From Bog-756 sp049517675 (lineage in GTDB: Bacteria; Actinomycetota; Acidimicrobiia; Acidimicrobiales; RAAP-2): 64,000 nt of DNA. The translations under genes and the position numbers were made by a program. Shown here one piece after another: positions 1-8,787 of the stretch. Within the stretch, counting starts at the first letter, position 1. The number at the start of each line of letters is the position of its first letter. Below the pieces are notes generated by a model, which worked only from the letters and a program-made list of their open reading frames with translations, was not told the origin of the DNA and did no database searches. Location of the stretch: assembly GCA_049517675.1 (NCBI GenBank), contig JBEKRV010000007.1, positions 52,161-116,160 of the forward strand, written 5' to 3'.

Positions 1-874
1 GGAACCCGCCCCGGTAGTCGAAGGGCGTCGTCCCCCTCATGGCGTAGGTCAGGACGAACGTCCCGGCGAACCCGGCCAGCCCGAGGGCGGTGAGGAGCCG
101 TCGGGACGGGGCGCCGTGGGCCGCAGGGGCCATCCCGGTGGCCCCCCGCCGCATCTCGACGAGGGTCATCGAGCAGGCCAGGACCGAACCGAGCAGGATC
201 GACTGGGCGTGGGTGTCGGTCCCGAAGTACAGCCGGGTGAGGTTTGCCGTCGGACCGTAGAGCAGCGCCATCTCCACGGCCGAGGCGACGGTCCCGACCA
301 CCGACAGGACGAGCAGGTTCCGGACCCCCCGGGCGAAGGTGCGCGAGAGGTGCATGACGACCAGCACCACCAGGGGCCACACCAGGTAGAACTGCTCCTC
401 GACGGCCAGCGACCAGGTGTGGGTGAGGGGGGAGACCGCTCCGGTGGCCACGAAGTAATTGCTGCTGGAGGCGATCTGCCACCAGTTGGAGAAGTAGAAG
501 AGGGCGGACAGCGCGCTCATCCGGAAGTCCGGGTACAGGCCGGACGGGGCTACGAACCGGACGAACAGGGTCACCGCCACCAGCACGACGGCCAGGGCGG
601 GGAGGAGTCGGCGTGCCCGCCGGAGCCAGAACGCCGAGAGCCTGATCCTGCTCCGCTTCCGGAACTCGCCGAGCAGGAGGCCGGTGATCAGGTAGCCCGA
701 CAGCACGTAGAAGATGTCCAGGCTGAAGAACCCGCCCTGGAGCCAGCCGACACCGAAGTGGAACCCCATGATGATGAGGAGGGCGAAGGCCCGCAGCCCG
801 TCGAGGGCCGGGACCCGGTCGGTGCCGGTGGCCGACCGGCGCGGATCCGGCGCGGTGGGTGCGTTCGACGTCAC
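1..874 (-). CDS. Acyltransferase 3 family membrane protein (OafA/YrhL-like), 3' end missing
   Basis: Integral-membrane O-acyltransferase of the acyltransferase-3 family, which acylates cell-surface glycans, lipids or antibiotics. The gene runs off the left edge, so the C-terminus is missing. Translating the minus strand gives the family hallmarks in order: a DGLRAFA segment at the first membrane helix (about residue 25), a YVLSGYLITGLLL helix, an RRARRLLPAL loop and the diagnostic HTWSLAVEEQFYLVWP segment. I used the GTG at 874. An in-frame ATG at 907 would add 11 residues, and neither has a convincing ribosome binding site. The substrate cannot be deduced; no glycan operon is visible beside it. 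Confidence 0.85.
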   Translation of the reverse strand, partial: MTSNAPTAPDPRRSATGTDRVPALDGLRAFALLIIMGFHFGVGWLQGGFFSLDIFYVLSGYLITGLLLGEFRKRSRIRLSAFWLRRARRLLPALAVVLVAVTLFVRFVAPSGLYPDFRMSALSALFYFSNWWQIASSSNYFVATGAVSPLTHTWSLAVEEQFYLVWPLVVLVVMHLSRTFARGVRNLLVLSVVGTVASAVEMALLYGPTANLTRLYFGTDTHAQSILLGSVLACSMTLVEMRRGATGMAPAAHGAPSRRLLTALGLAGFAGTFVLTYAMRGTTPFDYRGGF

Positions 875-1351
875 GGCAGGCGTCGCGGTTCGGGCGCACC
901 CGCACATCGCGAGCGGGGCCGGTCGGGTTCGATTCCCGGTCGAGCCCGCTCCCCGGGCTGGTGATTCGGGCGCGGCACCGCTATCCGCGCACGGCGTCTG
1001 CCCGATCGGATCCGATCCTCGACTGGATCCCGGTCCCCATGCGGCGACCTTACCGGTGGCCCCCGTCGGAATGCCGTCGGCGCCGAACCGAGCGACCCGA
1101 GGGACGTCTCGTTCCGGGACGTTCGACCCTGTCCGGACGGCCGACGGCGGGACAGAGTGGTGCGATGCATCCGATCACCGCCCACCCGACCGGACGGCCG
1201 GCACCGGGGCCGACACCCTCGGTCACGTGCCGGCAGCGGTAGCGTTGACCGTCATGGACCTCGAGTCGGGACGTCGCGGGGACCGGCCACCCTGTCCCCA
1301 CCCCGACCGGTCCCATGGATCACCCGTGACACCACTCGTGGGCACCGTCCG
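875..1351. other. Intergenic region between divergent acyltransferase and ABC permease
   Basis: This 477-bp gap separates two divergent genes and presumably carries both promoters. Open frames here are short, Arg/Pro-rich shadows without ribosome binding sites. A TTGACC hexamer at about 1246 could be a -35 box for the ABC operon, but I see no well-placed partner -10. I see no RNA gene or clear operator. Confidence 0.4.
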
Positions 1352-2470
1352 ATGACCCTGTTCACCCTGGCCCTCGGGAACATCTGGGCCAAGAAGGCCC
1401 GGTCGGCCGGGATCGCCTTCGCCGTCGCCCTGGCCGTCATGACGGTGGTGTCGCTCGCCGTGGTCAGCAGCGGGCTGGAGAACAGCGCCGCCGCCGTCCT
1501 GACCATCGGGAAGGCGGACTTCACCGTGGCCCAGAAGGGCGTGGCGGACATCATCTACAGCAGCCTGGACAACGGCCAGGTCGCCGACATCCAGTCGACC
1601 CCGGGGGTCAAGAGCGCGGTGGGCGTCCTCATCGAGACCCAGAAGCTCAACGCCGCCAACCCCCTGTTCATCGAGATCGGCATCCAGCCGAGCGACCTTG
1701 CCCCGTTCGGGGTGACCGTCGTAGCCGGGAAGCCGTTCTCCCCGGACGCCACCAACGAGGTCATGCTCGGCTGGCGGGCCGCCCAGAACTTCGGGCTGCA
1801 CGTCGGCGACCAATTCACCGCCGAGGGCACGACGAACACGGTGGTCGGGATCTACTCCACCGGGATCTCCTACGGCGATCTGGGAGCCATGTTTCCACTG
1901 ACGGAGATCCAGGCCTACAACCGGGTGCCCAGCTCGGTGACGCTCGTGTTCGTGAAGGTGGCCCCGGGCTACTCGGTGACCAAGGTGATGGCCGACCTGG
2001 AGGCGCTGCACCCCGAGCTCACGACCATCCGGACCGCCTCGCAGTTCGGCCGGGCGGACCGGAACATCGTGTTCCTGCAGGCCGCCGTCACCGGCAGCAC
2101 CATCCTCTCGTTGCTGATCGGAGCGGTCATCGTCGCCAACACCATGCTCCTGTCGCTCTTCGAGCGGACCCGCGAGTTCGGTCTGCTGCGGGCCGTCGGG
2201 TGGTCCCGGTGGCGGGTGGTCACGCTGGTCGTGTCCGAGAGCCTCATGCTCGCCCTGGTCGGCTCCGGCGTGGGCGTTGGCCTCTCCTTCCTGGTCACCT
2301 TCGTCCTCGAGCGGCTCCCCCAGCTCCAGGGCGTGCTGCACTCGAGCTTCACCGCCCAGGCCTTCTGGCGGGGGCTCATCGTGGGCATGGGGATGGCCGT
2401 CCTCGGGTCGCTGTACCCGGCCGTGCGGGCGGCGGTCCTCACCCCGGTCAGGGCACTCAGCCATGAGTGA
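1352..2470 (+). CDS. ABC transporter permease, FtsX/MacB type
   Basis: Permease subunit of a type VII (MacB/LolCE-like) ABC system, 372 aa. An N-terminal membrane helix (about residues 18-42, after the IWAKKARSAG cytoplasmic start) is followed by a long extracytoplasmic MacB_PCD-like domain. Three C-terminal helices form the FtsX domain, with the typical ERTREFGLLRAVGWSR coupling stretch. I chose the ATG at 1352 because the family N-terminus begins there; the open frame extends upstream without homologous features. Its stop overlaps the start of the ATPase gene by 8 bp, so the two form one operon. There is only one permease gene, so it probably works as a homodimer. The substrate is unknown; lipid, peptide or drug export and stress signalling are all possible. 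Confidence 0.9.
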   Translation: MTLFTLALGNIWAKKARSAGIAFAVALAVMTVVSLAVVSSGLENSAAAVLTIGKADFTVAQKGVADIIYSSLDNGQVADIQSTPGVKSAVGVLIETQKLNAANPLFIEIGIQPSDLAPFGVTVVAGKPFSPDATNEVMLGWRAAQNFGLHVGDQFTAEGTTNTVVGIYSTGISYGDLGAMFPLTEIQAYNRVPSSVTLVFVKVAPGYSVTKVMADLEALHPELTTIRTASQFGRADRNIVFLQAAVTGSTILSLLIGAVIVANTMLLSLFERTREFGLLRAVGWSRWRVVTLVVSESLMLALVGSGVGVGLSFLVTFVLERLPQLQGVLHSSFTAQAFWRGLIVGMGMAVLGSLYPAVRAAVLTPVRALSHE

Positions 2471-3149
2471 GGACATCCGGGCCGGCGCCCCGATGGTCGA
2501 GACCCACGACGTGGTCAAGGTCTACGCGGACGGACATGTGCGTGCCCTCGCCGGGGTCGACCTGACCGTGGCGAACGGCGAGTTCGTCGCCATCACCGGT
2601 CCGTCCGGCTGCGGGAAGTCGACGCTGCTCAGTCTCCTGGCCGCCCTGGACGTCCCGGACTCGGGAACGATCCGGATCGGCCAGTACGAGCTCGACCACC
2701 TGGAGCACCCCGACCGCTTCCGTCGTCAGGAGGTCGGCCTGGTGTTCCAGCTCCACAACCTCCTGCCGCGACTGACCGTGCTCGAGAACGTCGAGATCGT
2801 CATGATGGGATCGGACCGGCCCCATGCCGAGCGGGCCGGACATGCGCGGGAGCTGCTCGCCGATGTCGGCCTCGCCGCCCTCGCCGGCCGGCGGCCACCT
2901 CAACTCTCGGGTGGGGAGCGCCAGCGGGTCGCCGTGGCACGGGCGTTGGCCAACGACCCGTCGTTGCTCCTGGCCGACGAGCCGACCGGGAGCCTGGACA
3001 GCCACTCGGTGGATACGGTCCTCGGACTGTTCCAGTCCCTCCGGAAGGACCGGGGTGTGACCGTGGTGCTGGTGACCCACGACGACGACGTGGCCGCGTC
3101 GGCGGACCGGACCATCGACATGCTGGACGGCAGGGTCGTCCGCAGCTGA
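2463..3149 (+). CDS. ABC transporter ATP-binding protein, LolD/MacB type
   Basis: The 228-aa nucleotide-binding subunit that powers the permease encoded just upstream (8-bp overlap). All catalytic motifs are intact: Walker A GPSGCGKST (46-54), Q-loop FQ near 95, signature LSGGERQRV (148-156), Walker B LLLADEP (168-174) followed by TGSLD, and H-loop VTHD near 206. The TGSLD after Walker B is characteristic of the LolD/MacB/FtsE subgroup. Start at ATG 2463; the upstream extension of the frame is a shadow of the permease gene. No periplasmic adaptor (MacA-like) gene is adjacent. Confidence 0.93.
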   Translation: MSEDIRAGAPMVETHDVVKVYADGHVRALAGVDLTVANGEFVAITGPSGCGKSTLLSLLAALDVPDSGTIRIGQYELDHLEHPDRFRRQEVGLVFQLHNLLPRLTVLENVEIVMMGSDRPHAERAGHARELLADVGLAALAGRRPPQLSGGERQRVAVARALANDPSLLLADEPTGSLDSHSVDTVLGLFQSLRKDRGVTVVLVTHDDDVAASADRTIDMLDGRVVRS

Positions 3150-3161
3150 CCGCCCCCGCGG

Positions 3162-3728
3162 CTATCGCTCCGGACCGTCCGAACGGGTCACGATCGTGCG
3201 GTAGTCGGCGATCGTCTGGTCGAGCAACACCACCGCCTCCTTGATCTGCTCGATGGCCCGGGGGTCGGTGCTCCGTTGCAGCGCACCCTGGAGCGCCAGT
3301 CCGGCCTCGTAGATGCCGTGGATGACCACCGCACTCGCGTCGGCGTCCGACCTCGCCACGATCTTCCTGCCGAGCGAGATCCGCTCGGATGTGGCCGAGA
3401 GGTCCTCCAGAGCGACCTCCGAGTCGAGTGGCGCCCGGAGGTCCGCCGGGCGGGCGGTGGGACCCGCCGCCACCTGGCTCAGCACGTCGCGGACCGACGT
3501 GATGTCCTCCAGCGCGCTGTCCAGGTGGACGCCGACGGTCCGTCGTCCCGTCGCACCCGGTCCCTGGGCCGGCCCGGGATCCTCGTTGAGGAAAGGGCAC
3601 CGGCCGCCCGTCGACGTCATCGTCGTCGCCGGCCGGATCGCCTCGAGGGCCACGGCAGCCCGGTACAGGGCGTGGGTCGCCTCGATCAGCTGCACCGCCA
3701 CGTCGTTCCCGACCGTGGTGTCGACCAT
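3162..3728 (-). CDS. Hypothetical helical protein
   Basis: Unrecognised protein of 188 aa. It starts at ATG 3728 behind a strong GGGAGGCGGGG ribosome binding site; the longer open frame upstream lacks one. The sequence is rich in Ala, Glu, Asp and Arg and looks mostly alpha-helical, with no membrane segment or signal peptide. The C-terminal half (residues about 90-180) reads like a four-helix bundle, and residues 40-65 form a Pro/Gly-rich linker with a single Cys. It is convergent with the ABC operon and divergent from the LuxR-type regulator, so it may be that regulator's target. Function unknown. Confidence 0.7.
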   Translation of the reverse strand: MVDTTVGNDVAVQLIEATHALYRAAVALEAIRPATTMTSTGGRCPFLNEDPGPAQGPGATGRRTVGVHLDSALEDITSVRDVLSQVAAGPTARPADLRAPLDSEVALEDLSATSERISLGRKIVARSDADASAVVIHGIYEAGLALQGALQRSTDPRAIEQIKEAVVLLDQTIADYRTIVTRSDGPER

Positions 3729-4054
3729 CGCCCCGCCTCCCTTCGTCGACTGTCGCTGCCCGGAACCCGGTGGCACGGCGCGGGCACGCAGCCGGTCGCT
3801 CCTCGACCCGCTGCCAGTCCAGCACCCCGGGGAACCTTCGGAAATGGGGTGGCCCCTCATACTCGGTAGGGCATACTCCCTGGAAGGCGGGCATCTCGGC
3901 CGCCCACCGTGACGCCTGCGGATTCCGTACCGACCGGTTGCTCTACGATGGTGCCGAGACCTTCGACGTGTCCGGCGGTTGCCTCGGCCTTCGGGTCCCC
4001 GGTGCAACCGGCCATCTCCGAGATCTGCCGCCATCGGCTGCAAGGAGCCCGGAG
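3729..4054. other. Divergent intergenic region with a CATACTC direct repeat
   Basis: This 326-bp region holds the promoters of the hypothetical gene (minus) and of the LuxR-type regulator (plus). It contains a heptamer direct repeat at 3858-3878. The tract before the regulator carries TACGAT at about 3945, a plausible -10 element. No convincing gene is present. Confidence 0.4.
3858..3878. promoter_or_regulatory. Direct repeat CATACTC x2, possible operator
   Basis: Two copies of CATACTC lie 14 bp apart, start to start. They sit between the divergent hypothetical gene and the LuxR-type regulator gene. Tandem heptamers are a common binding arrangement for NarL/LuxR dimers, but assignment to this regulator is inference. 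Confidence 0.3.
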
Positions 4055-4765
4055 ATGCCGCCCGACCAAGGTCCGATCACGGTGGTGCTGGCCACGGACA
4101 GCTTCCTCATCGGCGACGGACTCGCCTCGTTGCTCGTCGACGTGGACGACATCGACGTCATCGGCAGGGCCCGTGACCACCAGGAGTTGGTCCGGATCGT
4201 CGAAGAGCTGACGCCCGAGGTCGTGCTCATCAGCATCCGGACGCCGGTCATCTCCACCATGGCGACCATCGCCGCCGCACGTCATCTGCGGCTCGAGTTC
4301 CCCGAGATGGGAATCGTGGTCATCTCGGACCGTGGCAACGGCTTCGCCCTCGAACTGCTCCGCGGCGGTGCGTCCAGGATCGCCTATCTGCTCGACGAGC
4401 GGCTCCCCTCGATGGACGCCGTGCTCTTCGCCCTGCGCGAGGTGCGGGCCGGCCAGAGCGTCCTCGACCCGAGCATCGTCGACTCCCTCGTACTGCGGAG
4501 GGAGGCGGTCACCATCGACGACCTGACCGCCCGCGAGATCGACGTGCTCGAGCAGATCGCCTACGGGCTGTCCAACCGGGGCATCGCCGCGGAGCTCCAC
4601 CTGTCGGTGAAGGCGATCGAGAAGCACGTCACCACCATCTTCCGGAAGCTGGCCCTCGTCGACCAGACCGTGGTCGACAGGCGGGTCACCGCTGCGCTCA
4701 CCTTCCTGCGGGCACAGACCGTTCCGTCCGTCCGACCACAGCCGGTCCGTGGCCCCGTCACCTGA
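4055..4765 (+). CDS. LuxR/NarL-type regulator with degenerate receiver domain
   Basis: DNA-binding regulator of 236 aa with response-regulator architecture. Residues 8-125 are a receiver-like domain and about 157-203 are a LuxR helix-turn-helix (LTAREIDVL followed by LHLSVKAIEKHV). The ATG at 4055 follows an AAGGAG ribosome binding site. The receiver lacks the phosphorylation chemistry: the position of the phospho-Asp in the canonical VVLMDIRMP strand is Ser60 (VVLISIRTP), only one of the two N-terminal acidic residues remains (ATDS, Asp15), and the conserved Lys is replaced by Asp114 (YLLDE). It is therefore probably a phosphorylation-independent, ligand- or interaction-controlled regulator. 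No histidine kinase is adjacent. Confidence 0.9.
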   Translation: MPPDQGPITVVLATDSFLIGDGLASLLVDVDDIDVIGRARDHQELVRIVEELTPEVVLISIRTPVISTMATIAAARHLRLEFPEMGIVVISDRGNGFALELLRGGASRIAYLLDERLPSMDAVLFALREVRAGQSVLDPSIVDSLVLRREAVTIDDLTAREIDVLEQIAYGLSNRGIAAELHLSVKAIEKHVTTIFRKLALVDQTVVDRRVTAALTFLRAQTVPSVRPQPVRGPVT

Positions 4766-4874
4766 CCGGCCCGTGTGGGGTTCGCCCTACAGATCCGGTG
4801 GGGAGATCTCCTCTCCACGTCTGCGAGCAGGGAGTCGGCGGCCCGGGCCCGGGCCCGTCCGGTCGACCTCCCAT

Positions 4875-5261
4875 ATGCCCCTGGCTTCTGCCACCGCCGC
4901 GTCCGACAATGCCGGTGTGTCCGACAGCGGCAACACCGACGACGGCGACGGGACCCCCGACGGCGAGCCCCGCGACGGCGGCCGGCCCGGACCGGGGCGG
5001 TCGGGCACGACCTGGGACGTCCGTCAGCATGCCGAACCTGCCGCCCGCGACGACGGTCACGGTCCCGGGCGCCGCAGCGAGGCTCCTTCCGAGTCGGCGC
5101 TGACCGACTCGGACCTCCGGACGAGCCTCACCATCTGCGAGCTGATCGTCGCACAGGTTCTGCGCCGGGAGAACCTCGGACGGGAGGCGTCCAACGCCCT
5201 CGAGCACGTCGTCGAGGAGTTGCATGCCACCGTGCGCGCACTGACCATCCGGGACCGCTGA
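4875..5261 (+). CDS. Small hypothetical protein with disordered N-terminus
   Basis: Possible protein of 128 aa. The first 80 residues are Gly/Asp/Pro/Arg-rich and look disordered. The last 50 residues form a confident amphipathic helical pair (LRTSLTICELIVAQVLRREN and onward). Start ATG 4875 is chosen because the helical end makes sense in this frame, but there is no good ribosome binding site and the frame stays open further upstream. It lies 109 bp after the LuxR-type gene on the same strand and is convergent with arcC. The family is unknown. Confidence 0.45.
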   Translation: MPLASATAASDNAGVSDSGNTDDGDGTPDGEPRDGGRPGPGRSGTTWDVRQHAEPAARDDGHGPGRRSEAPSESALTDSDLRTSLTICELIVAQVLRRENLGREASNALEHVVEELHATVRALTIRDR

Positions 5262-5282
5262 CGGTCGGGGGCCGTCCGCCCC

Positions 5283-6227
5283 TCACCCAGCAGCGACTGC
5301 GGGCGGTCCCCCCGGTGCACGGTCGGGTTCGACGATCGTCCCGCACGTCCCCCGGAGCAGGTCGGCCACCTCGTCGAGCCGTCCGATCATCGCCCGGTTG
5401 CCCGTCGACTCCACGAAGCGGCACGCCGCGTCGACCTTCGGGCCCATCGACCCGGCGGGGAAGTGCTCCGCCCGCAACCGGGCCGGGGTCGTGTGACCGA
5501 TGGGGTGCGGCGAGTCCGTACCGAACCCGGTCTCCACGTTCTCCACATCGGTGAGGATCAACAGTGCGTCGGCCCCGAGATCGCGGGCCACCAGCGCGGC
5601 GGCCAGGTCCTTGTCGATGACCGCCTCGGCCCCCCGCAACCGACCGTTCCCGTCTCGGACGACGGGGATGCCGCCGCCGCCGGAGCAGATCACCACGGCG
5701 CCGTGGCCGAGCAGGGCCCGGATGGTCGCCAGCTCGACGATCACCAGGGGCTCGGGCGACGCCACCACCCGTCGCCAGGAGTCGCCGTCCGGCGCGATCT
5801 CCCATCCACGGGCTGCCGCCAGCTGTCGGCCCGCGGTCTCGGTGAAGACCGGGCCGACGAACTTGGTCGGACGGCCGAACGCCGGATCGTCCACCGCCAC
5901 CTCGGTCTGGCAGATCAGATTCACCACCATCCGCTGCGGCAGGGCGTTCTGGAACGCCTGCAGGAGGAAGTAGCCGATCATTCCCTGGGACTCGGCGCCC
6001 AGCACGTCGAGCGGATAGGGGCCGGGCAGGTCGGGATCGAGCGCGCTCTCGTTGGCCAGCAGCCCCACCTGGGGGCCGTTCCCGTGGGTGATCACCAGGT
6101 CGTGATCCCCGGCCAGGGGGGCCAGCGCGTCGACGGCGGTGGCCACGTGACCTTCCTGGATCTCGGCCAACGGGACCTCACCCCGCTGCAGCAGGGCGTT
6201 CCCGCCGACGGCCACGACGAGCCGCAT
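5283..6227 (-). CDS. arcC: Carbamate kinase
   Basis: Last enzyme of the arginine deiminase pathway (EC 2.7.2.2), transferring phosphate from carbamoyl phosphate to ADP and so making ATP, NH3 and CO2. The protein is 314 aa, the usual length. Family motifs are GGNALLQRGE at the N-terminus, THGNGPQVG near residue 50 and the ICSGGGGIPVV nucleotide-binding segment near 180. It is third in the arcA-arcB-arcC operon, with only 1 bp between the arcB stop and this ATG. It could serve carbamoyl phosphate turnover in general, but the operon makes the catabolic role clear. Confidence 0.96.
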   Translation of the reverse strand: MRLVVAVGGNALLQRGEVPLAEIQEGHVATAVDALAPLAGDHDLVITHGNGPQVGLLANESALDPDLPGPYPLDVLGAESQGMIGYFLLQAFQNALPQRMVVNLICQTEVAVDDPAFGRPTKFVGPVFTETAGRQLAAARGWEIAPDGDSWRRVVASPEPLVIVELATIRALLGHGAVVICSGGGGIPVVRDGNGRLRGAEAVIDKDLAAALVARDLGADALLILTDVENVETGFGTDSPHPIGHTTPARLRAEHFPAGSMGPKVDAACRFVESTGNRAMIGRLDEVADLLRGTCGTIVEPDRAPGGPPAVAAG

Positions 6228-6228
6228 C

Positions 6229-7251
6229 TCAGCGACCGAGGCTGGCGACCATGACCGCCTTGATGGTGTGGAGGCGGTTCTCCGCCTCGTCGAACACGAT
6301 GGAGGCGGGTGACTCGAACACCTCGTCGGTGACCTCGAGTGCCGACAGGCCCGACGTGTCGTGGAGCTTGCGGCCCAGATCCGTGTCCGTGTTGTGGAGG
6401 GAGGGCAGGCAGTGCATGAACTTCACATCGGGGTTCCCGGTGGCCCGAACGGTCCCGGCGTTGACCTGGTAGGGCAGGAGCTTCTCGATCCGTGTGGCCC
6501 ACTCCGAAGCCGGCTCACCCATCGAGACCCACACGTCGGTGTAGAGGAAGTCGACACCGGCCACGGCGGGCGCCACCTCCGCCCCGATGTGGATCCTGGC
6601 CCCCGACGCGGCCGCCAGGTCCCGGGCCGTCGCCTGCACCTCGGGTGAGGGCCAGAGCTCCTCGGGGGCGGCGATGCGCACGTCCATGCCGAGGAGGGCG
6701 CCGGTGACCAGGAGCGAGTTGGCCGTGTTGTTCCTGGCATCGCCGAGGTAGCAGAAGGCCACCCGGTCGAGCGGCTCGGTGGCGTGGTCCTGCATGGTCA
6801 GCATGTCGGCCAGCATCTGGGTGGGGTGCCACCGATCGGTCAGGCCGTTCCACACCGGTACCCCGGCGAATCGCCCCAGGGTCTCGACGGACTCCTGGGC
6901 GAATCCCCGGAACTCGATGCCGTCGTACATGCGGCCCAGCACCCGTGCCGTGTCCTTGATCGTCTCCCCCTCGCCGATGTGGCTCCCCTCGGGACCGAGG
7001 TAGGTGACGTGCGCGCCCTGGTCGTAGGCGGCCACTTCGAAGGCCGCCCGGGTCCGGGTGGACGCCTTCTCGAAGATGAGGGCGATGTTCGCCCCCTCCA
7101 TCCGCCGGTGCTCGGTCCCCGACCGCTTCTCCTGGCGCAGCTCGGCCGCCAGGTCGATCAGGGCGAGGAACTCCTCGCGGGTCAGGTCGGTCTCCTTCAG
7201 GAGGCTCCTGCCCCGGAACCGCTCGATCACGGAAGCTGCGGCCGCGTCCAT
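6229..7251 (-). CDS. arcB: Ornithine carbamoyltransferase (catabolic context)
   Basis: Phosphorolyses citrulline to ornithine and carbamoyl phosphate in the deiminase pathway (EC 2.1.3.3). The protein is 340 aa, slightly longer than anabolic ArgF (about 310) and similar to catabolic ArcB. Visible motifs are the carbamoyl-phosphate loop STRTRAAFE, HPTQMLAD and the ornithine-binding HCLPSLHN, where His-Cys-Leu-Pro is intact. The gene starts 3 bp after the arcA stop and ends 1 bp before arcC, so it is co-transcribed. The catabolic assignment rests on this neighbourhood; sequence alone does not separate ArcB from ArgF. Confidence 0.95.
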   Translation of the reverse strand: MDAAAASVIERFRGRSLLKETDLTREEFLALIDLAAELRQEKRSGTEHRRMEGANIALIFEKASTRTRAAFEVAAYDQGAHVTYLGPEGSHIGEGETIKDTARVLGRMYDGIEFRGFAQESVETLGRFAGVPVWNGLTDRWHPTQMLADMLTMQDHATEPLDRVAFCYLGDARNNTANSLLVTGALLGMDVRIAAPEELWPSPEVQATARDLAAASGARIHIGAEVAPAVAGVDFLYTDVWVSMGEPASEWATRIEKLLPYQVNAGTVRATGNPDVKFMHCLPSLHNTDTDLGRKLHDTSGLSALEVTDEVFESPASIVFDEAENRLHTIKAVMVASLGR

Positions 7252-7254
7252 GAC

Positions 7255-8475
7255 TCAGGCCGCGTCCCGCTCGATCGGACAGGTCATGCACCGTGGTCCA
7301 CCCCGGCCCCGTCCGAGCTCGCCGCCGGCGACGCTCACCACCTCGATGCCGTGCTTGCGCAGCATGGTGTTTGTGGCCACGTTCCGGTCGTAGCCCATCA
7401 CTACCCCGGGTGCCACGGCGAGGTAGTTGGTACCGTCGTCCCACTGCTCGCGCTCGGCGGCCCGGACGTCCTCGTCGGTCGTGAGCACCGTGATCTCGGG
7501 CACCTCGAGGATGTCGGCCAGGGTGTCCCACAGGTTGTGGTTGAGGGAGATGGCGAGCTGGTCCGGCTCCTCGCCCGGGGCCACGGTCCAGCTGCGCAGG
7601 TGACGGTCGAAGTACGGATAGAGCACGAAGGTGCCGGTGTCGACCATCGACATCACCGTGTCGAGGTGCATGAAGGCGTGGCTGTGGGGAAGCTCGATGG
7701 CCACCACCCTGGTGGCCTGACCGCTGTCGAACAGGGCGTGCGCCACCGTCTCGACCGCCATGGGGGTGGAACGCTCGCCCATGCCGATGAGCACCGCGCC
7801 GTTGCCGACGACGTGGACGTCACCGCCCTCCAGGGTCGCCGGTTGGTAGTCGTGGTCGCCCGCGCCGTAGTAGGTCACGAATTCGGCCCCCGCGAACATG
7901 GGGTGGAACCGGTAGATGGCCCGGGTGTGGAGCGACTCCCGCTGGCGGGCCGGCTTCGCCATCGGGTTGACGGTGACGCCGCCGTAGATCCAGCACGAGT
8001 TGTCCCGCTGGAACAGGTGGTTGGGCAGGGGGTTGAGGACGAAGTCGTCGGCCCGCAGCATGTCCCACTTGAGGCTGTGGGCCCGACGGGGGTGCAGGTC
8101 GGCCTTCAGGATGCCGCCGATCATGAACTCCCCCAGCGCCCTGCCGTCGAGGTCGTCGAAGAGGCGACGGACCGGTTCGACCAGCGAGGGCCCGAGGATC
8201 TCGGGGGTGCAGACCCGGTCGAGCACGAAGGCACGGCCTTCGGGCACGTCCAGGGTCTCGGCCAGCAGCTGCTCGTAGTAGTGGACCGTCACCCCCTTGT
8301 CGCGGAGCGATTCGGCGAAGGCGTCGTGCTCCTCTTTGGCCTTCTTGGCCCACATCACGTCGTCGAACAGCAGCGACTCGATGTTCTGCGGGGTCAGGCG
8401 GGAGAGCTCGAGTCCCGGCCGGTGGATGATGGCCTGCCGGAGCTGGCCGACCTCGGACTTCACGGAGAACGTCAT
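7255..8475 (-). CDS. arcA: Arginine deiminase
   Basis: Hydrolyses arginine to citrulline and ammonia (EC 3.5.3.6), the entry step of fermentative arginine use and of acid tolerance. The protein is 406 aa, typical for the family. Landmarks are an N-terminal GQLRQAIIHRPG, the LNPLPNHLFQRDNSCW segment with substrate-binding residues, GGDVHVVGNG, HSHAFMHLDTVMSMVD with catalytic His and Asp, and a C-terminal GGPRCMTCP with the nucleophile at about Cys396. The ATG at 8475 has a strong GAGGAAGGA ribosome binding site; the frame is open far upstream but without homology. First gene of arcABC. No arcD arginine/ornithine antiporter or ArgR-type regulator lies nearby. Confidence 0.97.
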   Translation of the reverse strand: MTFSVKSEVGQLRQAIIHRPGLELSRLTPQNIESLLFDDVMWAKKAKEEHDAFAESLRDKGVTVHYYEQLLAETLDVPEGRAFVLDRVCTPEILGPSLVEPVRRLFDDLDGRALGEFMIGGILKADLHPRRAHSLKWDMLRADDFVLNPLPNHLFQRDNSCWIYGGVTVNPMAKPARQRESLHTRAIYRFHPMFAGAEFVTYYGAGDHDYQPATLEGGDVHVVGNGAVLIGMGERSTPMAVETVAHALFDSGQATRVVAIELPHSHAFMHLDTVMSMVDTGTFVLYPYFDRHLRSWTVAPGEEPDQLAISLNHNLWDTLADILEVPEITVLTTDEDVRAAEREQWDDGTNYLAVAPGVVMGYDRNVATNTMLRKHGIEVVSVAGGELGRGRGGPRCMTCPIERDAA

Positions 8476-8787
8476 CAGGTTCCTTCCTCGGGTGGTTGCG
8501 GGCCTCGGGTGGTCGGGGGTCTCGGGGTCGGTCCCGCTCACGGCAGCCCGATCGCCTCGGCGACCGACTCCACGTCGGTCGGGTGCTTCGACGACTGCCG
8601 CATGTGCGACCGACCGCAGTCCGTCCCTCGTGATCCACCATGACGGGCGAGCCGGATCCGGGCCAGGGTCGAAAGTCCTCCGCCCGGGGTCGACGGGCCG
8701 TCCTGCACTCAACGGCAACGGGCCACAGACGGTAGGCTCCGTTGCCATTCCGAGGGTCCATTCCGTAGCGCGGTCGGAGGCTGGACG
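8476..8787. other. Divergent intergenic region arcA / ferritin-like gene
   Basis: This 312-bp region carries the promoters of the arc operon (minus) and of the ferritin-like/cyclase pair (plus). It contains an inverted repeat flanking a -10-like hexamer at 8714-8746. A 21-codon open frame at 8538-8603 on the minus strand has no ribosome binding site and is not called. No recognisable ARG box was found. Confidence 0.4.
8714..8746. promoter_or_regulatory. Inverted repeat GGCAACGG-N17-CCGTTGCC
   Basis: Perfect 8-bp arms (8714-8721 and 8739-8746) surround TAGGCT at 8733-8738, which is a plausible -10 element for the ferritin-like gene starting at 8788. The geometry fits a repressor or activator operator overlapping a promoter. 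The cognate factor is unknown. Confidence 0.45.

Noticed and set aside
116..964. Long plus-strand open frame opposite the acyltransferase gene
   Set aside because: Arg/Gly/Glu/His-rich shadow of the minus-strand acyltransferase, which has clear family motifs.
8538..8603. 21-codon open frame upstream of arcA
   Set aside because: No ribosome binding site and no Arg-rich leader-peptide character, so an arginine attenuator is unsupported.
6784..8643. 619-codon plus-strand open frame across arcB and arcA
   Set aside because: Antisense to two unmistakable enzymes; composition is His/Gly/Val-rich, as for GC-rich shadows.
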